Positions 1-7,233 of a DNA stretch of 64,000 nt are shown here, piece by piece. The notes below the pieces were generated by a model. That model worked only from the letters and a program-made list of their open reading frames with translations. It did not search any database and was not told the DNA's origin. Each line of letters begins with the position of its first letter. Position 1 is the stretch's first letter. Both the position numbers and the translations under genes were made by a program. The stretch comes from Gemmatimonadaceae bacterium (GTDB lineage Bacteria; Gemmatimonadota; Gemmatimonadetes; Gemmatimonadales; Gemmatimonadaceae), in the NCBI GenBank assembly GCA_036003045.1, contig DASYSS010000033.1, forward strand, positions 110,794 to 174,793, read 5' to 3'.

Positions 1-172
1 GGAACGAATATGCCGACGCAACCCACCCGTGCAGCATGACGACGTCGATGTCGCCCGAGAATCCGCTTTCGAGGATTCGAACGCGCGTTTGCGTGACGAG
101 CGTCACAAACCGCACGGTGATGTCATCGTGGCCGGCCGGAAACATCTCGGCCGGGGACAGCGGGCGCGTCAC
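1..172 (-). CDS. alpha/beta hydrolase, N-terminal part (runs off the window)
   Basis: Only the first 57 codons are inside the window. The peptide ends in a strand followed by LHGWVASAYSF, which is the oxyanion-loop HGW motif that opens alpha/beta hydrolase folds after the first core strand. The catalytic serine and histidine would lie outside the window, so the substrate cannot be judged. A GTG start at 170-172 overlaps the TGA of the upstream gene as GTGA, implying translational coupling. An in-frame ATG at 143-145 is an alternative start. The family is inferred from this single motif and its spacing. Confidence 0.6.
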   Translation of the reverse strand, partial: MTRPLSPAEMFPAGHDDITVRFVTLVTQTRVRILESGFSGDIDVVMLHGWVASAYSF

Positions 173-1356
173 ACGAGCTCGATCGTTCTTCCCGCGAGCC
201 GGCCGATGAGGCCGAGTCGGAAGGTCACGTCGGTCCAGCGCTCGTCGCCCGCGAGGTGATCCTCGAGCGGGTAGAGCGGCCAGAGATACGGGTTCGAGCT
301 TCGAACCGCCGACATGCCCTTGTGCGGATGCCAGACGCCGTGTTCGTCGCGATCGTCGAGGAACCGATCGTACAGCTTGCTCCAGTTGTCGTTGCGCCGG
401 AGATAGCCGAGGCGCGCCATCAGCTCGAGCCACGTGATGGCGAACGCGACGTCGTCGTCGGCGGCGTTGCGATTCGGGAGCATGTCGCCGAGGACGAGCT
501 GCGGCTGAGCGATCGCCTTTGTGCCGACCAGCTGCATGCCTTCCTGTCGAGGGAGCGGCTGCGACACATGCTGGTAGATCGCCTCCATCGCGTCGTGGTG
601 CTCGTTGCGAAAGAGCGGCATGTACGCAAGCATGAACAACAGGTGGATCGACGGCGGCGCCGCCTCGGCGGCGAGCACGTGCTGGTTGCCCATGCGCACG
701 AACGGCTTCTGCGCGAGCGGCGATCGGATGTACGCAACGACGCGCTCGAGAATGCGGCGCGCGGCGCCGCGAAGCCGGGGATCTCCCTCGTAGCCCGCCT
801 GCGCGAGCGCGGCCGCGGCGGCTTCGCGCAGAATCGCGCGAGATCGTTTCGCGAGATCTTCGTCGAAGGTTCCCTTGCTACCGAACTCGAACAGGTATTC
901 GGGATCGTTGTCTTCGGCGAGGAGACGAAAAAGAATTCGGCGCGCGTGCGTGAGCGGCGGCGTGTCCTTGTCCCATCCGTACTCGAGGAGGCGACGCACG
1001 GCGGTGATGGTCCCGATGCCGTCGAAGTGCTCTCCGCGAGAAGATGGGATCGAGAGCATCGCGTGATTCCACGTTCCATCTGCCTGCTGCATCACAGCCA
1101 ACGTCAACGCCGGCTCGTACGTAAACGGGAGTGATGCGATCTGCTCTGTGATCGCGCCTGCAGGTTTTGCGACTTCCGTCACAGATCGGAACTTGATCGG
1201 CGCCGACGCGTGCTCGAGCAGCCACGTGATCGGGAACGAAATCGGTGGTGACGGTGGCGCCGCAGCCGAGGTCAGTGGCGTTGCGGAAGACGGCAACAGC
1301 GCGGGAGTAGGACCCGACGAAGGCGAGCTGGAGGGGGGAAGGGGCGGCAGAGTCAC
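169..1356 (-). CDS. conserved hypothetical protein, helical, with low-complexity N-terminus
   Basis: This 395-residue protein starts at a GTG. The first 40 residues are almost only Pro, Ser, Ala and Thr, so the true start may be further in, although no good ATG follows. The rest looks globular and helical, with segments such as GTWNHAMLSIPSSRGEHFDG and a C-terminal stretch rich in Trp, Tyr and Asp (DEHGVWHPHKG). Repeated helix pairs around a possible central cavity resemble the alpha/alpha toroid of terpene cyclase-like proteins, but that is only an impression. No signal peptide or catalytic motif is clear. It is coupled to a downstream alpha/beta hydrolase by a GTGA overlap, so the two may act together. 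Function unknown. Confidence 0.6.
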   Translation of the reverse strand: MTLPPLPPSSSPSSGPTPALLPSSATPLTSAAAPPSPPISFPITWLLEHASAPIKFRSVTEVAKPAGAITEQIASLPFTYEPALTLAVMQQADGTWNHAMLSIPSSRGEHFDGIGTITAVRRLLEYGWDKDTPPLTHARRILFRLLAEDNDPEYLFEFGSKGTFDEDLAKRSRAILREAAAAALAQAGYEGDPRLRGAARRILERVVAYIRSPLAQKPFVRMGNQHVLAAEAAPPSIHLLFMLAYMPLFRNEHHDAMEAIYQHVSQPLPRQEGMQLVGTKAIAQPQLVLGDMLPNRNAADDDVAFAITWLELMARLGYLRRNDNWSKLYDRFLDDRDEHGVWHPHKGMSAVRSSNPYLWPLYPLEDHLAGDERWTDVTFRLGLIGRLAGRTIELV

Positions 1357-1628
1357 GAAGGTCGCTCAGTCCGAGCCTGCGGTACCCAACCAGCGTCGGC
1401 GCTGGGAACGAGGATCATCCTGCGTTTGGGGCGGTAAGGATAGCAGTTTTGAGTTTTTGCGCTAGAGGGCGCCAACTAAGACGTTGCGCTCACAATGGTT
1501 GTCGATGCGCGGGATCGTGGCGCACCCGACGCTGATGTCGCATTCCTGTTGCATGAGATGTACACGCGGGATCGCGGTCTGATGCACGCACGGCGAAGGT
1601 CTCTCCACAATTCTTTGGGGGCAGAAAC

Positions 1629-2003
1629 ATGAAGACGATGACTCGGATGGCGATGATGGTGGCCGTGATGTTCCTGGCCGTGACCAGTGTTGGTCAGGCG
1701 CAGGGTGGTGGCGGTGGTGGCCGCGGTCAAAACCGCATCGACGGCGTTCTGAAGGATTCGCTCAAGGTGTCCGACGCGATTCTCGCCAAGGCCGATTCCA
1801 TCCAGAAGAAGTACTCCGCGGACATGGCGCCGCTGATGCAGGCCATGCGCGGCGGTGACCAGGATGCGCGCACGAAGCTCAACGATCTTCGCACCAAGCA
1901 GACGGCCGACATCAAGGCGCTGCTCACGGCTGACCAGGCCGCGCAGTTCGACAAGATCATGGCCGCGATGCCGCAAGGACGTCGCGGCGGCGGCACGCGC
2001 TAG
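1629..2003 (+). CDS. small secreted Spy/LTXXQ-like protein
   Basis: The 124-residue product begins with a clear signal peptide (MKTMTRMAMMVAVMFLAVTS, cleavage near Ala-Gln-Ala at 22-24), then a Gly-rich spacer and a helical body. The body holds LTADQAAQFDKI around residues 98-110, matching the LTxxQ signature of Spy/CpxP-type periplasmic proteins. Small Gly/Arg-flanked members of this type are common in soil bacteria. A role as a periplasmic chaperone or stress sensor is inferred. A GGGGG run about 6 bases before the ATG acts as a ribosome site. The gene stands alone and ends in a strong terminator. Confidence 0.75.
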   Translation: MKTMTRMAMMVAVMFLAVTSVGQAQGGGGGGRGQNRIDGVLKDSLKVSDAILAKADSIQKKYSADMAPLMQAMRGGDQDARTKLNDLRTKQTADIKALLTADQAAQFDKIMAAMPQGRRGGGTR

Positions 2004-2026
2004 TCGCGCTGGCCGCACCGATTGAA

Positions 2027-2059
2027 ACGCGGGCCGTCCTCCGACGGCCCGCGTTTTTT
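2027..2059 (+). terminator. intrinsic terminator after the LTXXQ-like gene
   Basis: A perfect 12-bp stem (2027-2038 with 2043-2054) closes a four-base CTCC loop, and a run of six T begins at the end of the stem (2054-2059). This is a textbook Rho-independent terminator, 23 bases after the stop codon at 2003. Confidence 0.9.
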
Positions 2060-2138
2060 CACGCCGACATCATCATATCACTGGCATTCGAGAACCGTCT
2101 CCCGCATCTTCCCCGCCCCTATGCAAGACGGTTGACGC

Positions 2139-2957
2139 GTGCGCGGCGAGTTCATCGATCTGTCGGGCGCGCGTCTCTACTACTACGCCGCCGGCACACG
2201 CGGCTCCGGAAATCCGGTCGTGTTCATCCACGGATTCCCGACGTCGGGACACCTCTGGAGCGAAGTCGTCTCGCTCATGCCGCCCGGACACCGTCTCGTC
2301 GTGCTCGACCTTCTCGGCTACGGACGCAGCGACCGCCCGTTGTCGCGCGGCGTCGACGCGAGCGCGCACGCCGAGCGCGTCGTCGCGCTGCTCGATGAGC
2401 TGCGCATCGATCGCGCGTGCGTCGTCGGCCACGGATTCGGCGGCGGCGTCGCGCAGTGCATCGCGGTGCGGCATCCGCAGCGCGTCTCGCACCTCGCCCT
2501 GATCGACAGCATCGCGTTCGACCGCTGGCCGATCGCGCGCCTGCGCGTTTCGCGCGCGATGCTCCCGCTGGCGACGATCCTTCCGCCGCCATTTCTCGTC
2601 TCGCGGCTCAGACGCGAAGTCGAGCGCGGCTTCGGCGACCGCGCTCGCGCGTCGCGCTCGATCGACATTTACCTGCGGCCGTTCGCCGGGCATGACGGCG
2701 CCGCCGCGGCGGCGGCCCACATAAAAGGACTCTCAACGCCGGACCGCGACGTCCACGCGCGGCTGTCGTCGCTCGACATCCCGGCCGCCGTCGTGTGGGG
2801 ACGTCGCGACCGCGTGCTGCCGCTCGACACCGGCAAAACGCTCGCCGGCCGGATTCCCCACGCGACCCTCGACGTGATCGCCGACGCCCAGCACTTCACG
2901 CCGGAAGAGACGCCGCGTCAAGTGGCGGACGCGGTCGCCTCGCTTCTGCGCCGCTAG
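2139..2957 (+). CDS. alpha/beta hydrolase-fold protein with the nucleophile serine replaced by glycine
   Basis: The 272-residue product (GTG start) has the alpha/beta hydrolase layout: HGFPTSG oxyanion loop at 31-37, LLGYGRSDRP at 58-67, an acid in VWGRRDRVLP and a histidine in DAQHFTPEE near the C-terminus. At the nucleophile elbow, normally GHSxGG, it reads VVGHGFGG with Gly99 in place of Ser. The base reading GGC CAC GGA TTC GGC GGC is unambiguous. It is therefore either a pseudo-enzyme or uses other chemistry. Asp and His being kept is odd if catalysis is lost. The stop codon shares the CTAG palindrome at 2954-2957 with the convergent kinase stop. Confidence 0.85.
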   Translation: MRGEFIDLSGARLYYYAAGTRGSGNPVVFIHGFPTSGHLWSEVVSLMPPGHRLVVLDLLGYGRSDRPLSRGVDASAHAERVVALLDELRIDRACVVGHGFGGGVAQCIAVRHPQRVSHLALIDSIAFDRWPIARLRVSRAMLPLATILPPPFLVSRLRREVERGFGDRARASRSIDIYLRPFAGHDGAAAAAAHIKGLSTPDRDVHARLSSLDIPAAVVWGRRDRVLPLDTGKTLAGRIPHATLDVIADAQHFTPEETPRQVADAVASLLRR

Positions 2958-4969
2958 AGCTTGCGCAGCTCTTCGGCCGCTTCGACCGCGTGCCCGATGT
3001 CGCGCGACAAGGCGCGCGCTTCCTGGGTCGCGTGCGTGTTGTCTTCGATCTGCGAGCCGAGCCCCGACGAACGAAACTTGAGCAGATCGAACTTCAAGTT
3101 CTGTAACATGAGGCTGGCGCTCTCCAGTTGGCTGGCGAGCGATCGCCGACGCTCGAGCAGGTCTGCCAGCGAATTGCGTTGGCGCTGGAGAAGCGATTGG
3201 CGCCGCTCGCGCTCGGGCGTGTCCGGCTCGGACGGGAGCGACGCGAGACGCTGATCCAGCGCGCCGAGCGACGCGCCCGAGACGTCGGCGTCGAGGCGGT
3301 GGAGCGTCGTCGCGACGACGCCGACGCGCTGCGCGAGCGCGTCGACCGTCGGTCCGACATCCGGAATGAGGTCCCTCTCGATCGCCCCGAACGAGCTCGT
3401 GATGTCGCGCATGAGGGCGCGGTCCGCGGCGGCGCGCTTGATCGTGTCGCCGTACGGACCGGCCAATACGTCGGGTGGCGCGAGCTGCGCCGCGAGCTGC
3501 TCCGGCGTCGGCGGCGGAGGCGGCGGCGGCAGTGGCGCCGCGATTCCCTTCTGCACCTCCACGGCGCCACGCTCGGCGCGCAGCCTTGCGCGGATTCCCT
3601 TCTTGAAGGCGTCGATCGGGCCCACGCCGTCCGTCCAGATCGACACGCCGCGCCGCAGCACGTTCAGGAACATCAGGCCGCTCGGAATCAAGAACCAGGG
3701 CGGACCGCCGGTCATCGCCCCGTTGACGACCATCAACACGCCGCTCACACCCGCCCAGTTCATGACGCTGTGGCGGAATGCGTCCACGCGCTCGTCGAGC
3801 GGCCGCTCTTCGAATCGTTGGTGGGCCTGGAGCTGAAGGCCGATGACCCGGACCTCGCGGTCGAACGCGGCCCGCTCCTCCGAACGCAAAAGTCTTCGCT
3901 GATCCTTGTACCAGCGGCGCACTTCCTTCCGGCTCATGCCCGGAGGCGGCAGTGGAAAATGGCGCGCCGGCGACTGCGCCTGCGGCGGCATCGGTGCGGT
4001 AGATGGCGCGGGAACCGCTGCTGACGAAGCGCTTCGCTCTGCGCCGCCAGGGTACGGTGGGATTTGTGACGACGGCGGCGTCCAGGCTTGCCGGCGCCGG
4101 TGAGATGCCTGCGCTCCCGCCAACGCGTCGCGGAACTCGGCGGCGTCGGACCACCGGTCCTCCGGCTTTTTCGCCAGCGCACGGTCGATCGCCACGGCGA
4201 GGTACGCGGGCACGTCGGAACGCCGCTCGCGGATCGGGCGCGGACGCTCCGACACGTGCTTCACGAGCATCGCCGGCGTGTTCACCGCCTGGAACGGTGT
4301 GTCGCCGGTGAGCATGTGGTAGCCGACGACCGCGAGCGAATAGAGATCGCTGCGCCCATCGACGTCGCGCTCGCCGAGCGCCTGTTCCGGCGACATGTAC
4401 GCCGGCGTGCCCACTGCGACGCCGGTCGCGGTGATTCGCGTCTCGCCCACTTTGGCGCGCGCGATCCCGAAGTCCGTGACCATCGGCCGGCCGCTCGCGC
4501 GGTCGATGAGGATGTTGTCGGGCTTGATGTCGCGATGCACGACGCCGCGCGCGTGCGCGTACGCGAGGGCGTCCGCCACCTCCCGCAGCACGCGGACCGT
4601 TTGATCCACGGGCCAGCAGCCTTCGCGCGCGAGATGCTGTCCGAGGCTTTCGCCCTCGATGTAGGCCATCACGATAAAGGCCAGGCTCCCGGACCCCGAG
4701 ACTTCGCCTCCGACCTCGTCCACGCTGTAGATCGGAACGATGTTCGGATGGCTGAGCTGCGCGGCCGTCTGCGCCTCGCGAATGAATCGCGTGCGGACCG
4801 AATCGTTGAACGCGATGTCCGGCGGCAGAACCTTGATCGCTACCGTGCGGTGCAGACGCGAGTCGATCGCGCGGTACACGACGGACATGCCGCCGCGTCC
4901 GATCTCGCGCTCGACTTGGTATTGGGTGCCGACCGCGACTGTGAGTCTGTCGCGCAGATAGTCGTTCAC
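2954..4969 (-). CDS. serine/threonine protein kinase with C-terminal 2TM hairpin and coiled coil (second of a tandem pair)
   Basis: This 671-residue kinase has all catalytic elements: glycine loop GRGGMSVVY at 24-32, Lys46 in VAIKV, HRDIKPDN at 145-152, DFG at 166-168 and a YMSPEQA activation segment. A Pro-rich linker follows, then a segment with two closely spaced membrane helices near 395-440 (WAGVSGVLMVVNGAM and PPWFLIPSGLMFL) matching the 2TM type. The remaining 200 residues are Arg/Glu/Leu-rich coiled coil. No extracellular sensor is visible, so input is probably through the membrane hairpin or partner proteins. It lies 15 bases downstream of a paralogous kinase and is probably co-transcribed. 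The two share the domain order along their whole length, so they arose by duplication. Confidence 0.93.
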   Translation of the reverse strand: MNDYLRDRLTVAVGTQYQVEREIGRGGMSVVYRAIDSRLHRTVAIKVLPPDIAFNDSVRTRFIREAQTAAQLSHPNIVPIYSVDEVGGEVSGSGSLAFIVMAYIEGESLGQHLAREGCWPVDQTVRVLREVADALAYAHARGVVHRDIKPDNILIDRASGRPMVTDFGIARAKVGETRITATGVAVGTPAYMSPEQALGERDVDGRSDLYSLAVVGYHMLTGDTPFQAVNTPAMLVKHVSERPRPIRERRSDVPAYLAVAIDRALAKKPEDRWSDAAEFRDALAGAQASHRRRQAWTPPSSQIPPYPGGAERSASSAAVPAPSTAPMPPQAQSPARHFPLPPPGMSRKEVRRWYKDQRRLLRSEERAAFDREVRVIGLQLQAHQRFEERPLDERVDAFRHSVMNWAGVSGVLMVVNGAMTGGPPWFLIPSGLMFLNVLRRGVSIWTDGVGPIDAFKKGIRARLRAERGAVEVQKGIAAPLPPPPPPPTPEQLAAQLAPPDVLAGPYGDTIKRAAADRALMRDITSSFGAIERDLIPDVGPTVDALAQRVGVVATTLHRLDADVSGASLGALDQRLASLPSEPDTPERERRQSLLQRQRNSLADLLERRRSLASQLESASLMLQNLKFDLLKFRSSGLGSQIEDNTHATQEARALSRDIGHAVEAAEELRKL

Positions 4970-4984
4970 ATCGACCGCGCCGTG

Positions 4985-6961
4985 TTAGCGCGCCGCCGAC
5001 GGGCGCGCCTGTTTCGACCCCGTCGTGCGCATTTCGTCGGCCACGTAGAGAGCCGTGTCGACGCTGTCAGCCAGGTTCAGCGCGTCCATCGCTAGCGACG
5101 TGATGTGCTGCGGCGTTTGCGAGCCCGCGTTGAGTCGGATCAGGTCGAGCTTGATGTTCTGGAGCGCGACGAGACAGGTCTCGAGCTTGGCGGCGATCGA
5201 TCCGCGTTTCGCCGACACTTCGGCGATCGCGCGACGCTGCCGCTTCAGGAAGGCGAGCCGGCGCACGCGCTCGTCGCTCCCGGTCTGGTCGAGCGGGTTC
5301 GCGGCGTTCTCGAGGCGCGAGATCTCGGCCTCGAGCGCTTCGGATCCGCCGGCCGCGGCGCTTCGGTCGATGTCGCCGAGCGCGAGGGCAAGATTTCGCA
5401 CGCGATCCGCGAGCGCGCTGGCCGAGCGGCCCACGTCGGGAATCCGTTGCCGCTCGGAGGCCGGCATCCGCTCGAGCAGCGCGAGAATCTCGTTGCGGTC
5501 GCGCTCCGCGCGATGAATCCGGTCGCCGAACGCGCCTGCGGCGCGGGCGACGTCGTCCATCGCGAGCGGCGGAAGCGGCGGCGCTCCGGCACCGCCCGGC
5601 GCGTAGCTCACCGCGTTCACCGGACGCGAGATTCGATTGCGGCGCTGCTCGCGCATCGCGCGTCGCTTGTCGCGATCGAACATCGATCGTGCATAGGTGA
5701 TCGCGTCCTCGGCGACGTCGATCAAGTCGCGCTCGCGCGGCTGGCGAAACACGTCGCGCCAGTCATAGCCGTCGGACCACAATCGCGAATAGCGAAACGC
5801 CATGAAGATGGTCCAGATCACCGGGATCCAGAGCACATCCACGCCGGCGGTTACGTCCAGCACGACGAGCACGCCGTTGATGAAGAGATACGGCGCGACT
5901 TTCTTGCGGAACCTGACGACTTCCGGCGCTTCCCAGCGACGGTACTCGTCTGGTGTGGGCAACCGCTCGCCGTACGACGGCTGCTGCGACCCCCCGCCGA
6001 CCGGATATGCCGGCTGCGGCGCCGTGCTCGGCGCGCTCGGGATCGGCGCGGTGTTGGCGACCGCCGTCGAGGTACTGCTCGGGAACGCCGGCATGCGGCC
6101 CGTGTCGAGCGCCACGACCACCGAGCTCGCCGACGGGAAGCGGTTGGCCGGGTCCTTCTCGAGCAACTGCATGATGACGCGCGCGAGATCGGGCGGCACG
6201 TCGGACCGTCGTTGTTCGATCGGGACGGGTCGTTCCGACACGTGCTTGACGAGGATCGCCGGCGTGCTGTTCGCGACGAACGGCGGCTCGCCGCTCAGCA
6301 TCTGATATCCGAGGATCCCCAGCGAGTACAGGTCGCTGCGACCATCGATGGCGCGCTCGCCGGCGGCCTGCTCGGGGCTCATGTACGTGGGCGTGCCGAT
6401 GGCGATCCCGGTCGCCGTGAGTCGCGTCTCCCCCTCAGTGACAGCGCGGGCGATGCCGAAGTCCGTGACCATCGGGCGGCCGCTGTCGGCGTCGATCAGG
6501 ATGTTGTCAGGCTTGATGTCGCGATGGATCACCCCGCGTTCGTGGGCGTAAGCGAGCGCGTCCGCTACGTCGCGTAGGATGCGTCTCGTCTGATCGATCG
6601 ACAGCGCGCCGTGCTCATGGAGCAGCTTCGCGACATTGTCGCCCGTCACGTACGCCATCACGAAGAACACGATGCCGCCGGACTCGTCGACGGCGTAGAT
6701 GTCCACGATGTTCGGATGGTTGAGCTGCGCGGCCATCTCGGCCTCTCGCAGGAACCTGGTCTTGATTTCGCTGCGGAACGCAAGTTCGGGAGGCAATACT
6801 TTGATGGCGACCGTGCGCTTCAAACGGCGATCTTTGGCGCGGTAGACGACTCCCATGCCGCCGCGCCCGATCTCGCAATCCAGCTCGTAATGGACACTGA
6901 GCGCGCGCTCGACGAGCGAGCGCAGCTCTGTATCCGATTGCGGTGAAACGGGCTCGGACAA
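4985..6961 (-). CDS. serine/threonine protein kinase with C-terminal 2TM hairpin and coiled coil (first of a tandem pair)
   Basis: The 658-residue product has GRGGMGVVY at 32-40, Lys54, HRDIKPDN at 146-153, DFG at 167-169 and YMSPEQA, so it should be an active kinase of the PknB type. A Pro/Ser-rich linker (290-345) leads to a 2TM hairpin at about 357-392 (APYLFINGVLVVLDV and VLWIPVIWTIFMAF), then a long charged helical region with DRDKRRAMREQRRNR and coiled-coil heptads to the end. Unlike PknB there are no PASTA repeats. The best start is a TTG, with no strong ribosome site. It is the promoter-proximal gene of the pair and divergent from lon, with 272 bases between the start codons. Confidence 0.92.
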   Translation of the reverse strand: MSEPVSPQSDTELRSLVERALSVHYELDCEIGRGGMGVVYRAKDRRLKRTVAIKVLPPELAFRSEIKTRFLREAEMAAQLNHPNIVDIYAVDESGGIVFFVMAYVTGDNVAKLLHEHGALSIDQTRRILRDVADALAYAHERGVIHRDIKPDNILIDADSGRPMVTDFGIARAVTEGETRLTATGIAIGTPTYMSPEQAAGERAIDGRSDLYSLGILGYQMLSGEPPFVANSTPAILVKHVSERPVPIEQRRSDVPPDLARVIMQLLEKDPANRFPSASSVVVALDTGRMPAFPSSTSTAVANTAPIPSAPSTAPQPAYPVGGGSQQPSYGERLPTPDEYRRWEAPEVVRFRKKVAPYLFINGVLVVLDVTAGVDVLWIPVIWTIFMAFRYSRLWSDGYDWRDVFRQPRERDLIDVAEDAITYARSMFDRDKRRAMREQRRNRISRPVNAVSYAPGGAGAPPLPPLAMDDVARAAGAFGDRIHRAERDRNEILALLERMPASERQRIPDVGRSASALADRVRNLALALGDIDRSAAAGGSEALEAEISRLENAANPLDQTGSDERVRRLAFLKRQRRAIAEVSAKRGSIAAKLETCLVALQNIKLDLIRLNAGSQTPQHITSLAMDALNLADSVDTALYVADEMRTTGSKQARPSAAR

Positions 6962-7233
6962 GCGATTAGCTCGCTTTAGCGGGGCGAAGGGGAAGGGTGG
7001 GAGTGACGCATTTTAGCATACGGCGAAACTTCCGGAAAGATTAGGAGGGTTTATACGCCGGAGCGGCAGTCGCGGTACCGATTCTTGTCTCGGGTGCGCC
7101 AGAACGGTCGGCTGACGCTGCCACCGTGACGGAGATCCGAAGCGCGCAGCATGCGTAGTGGAATGCGGTGTGCGACGCCGGGCCTAGCCGGTCTGCGTCG
7201 TCAGTTGCACGTTCCCACATCCGACCACCAAAA

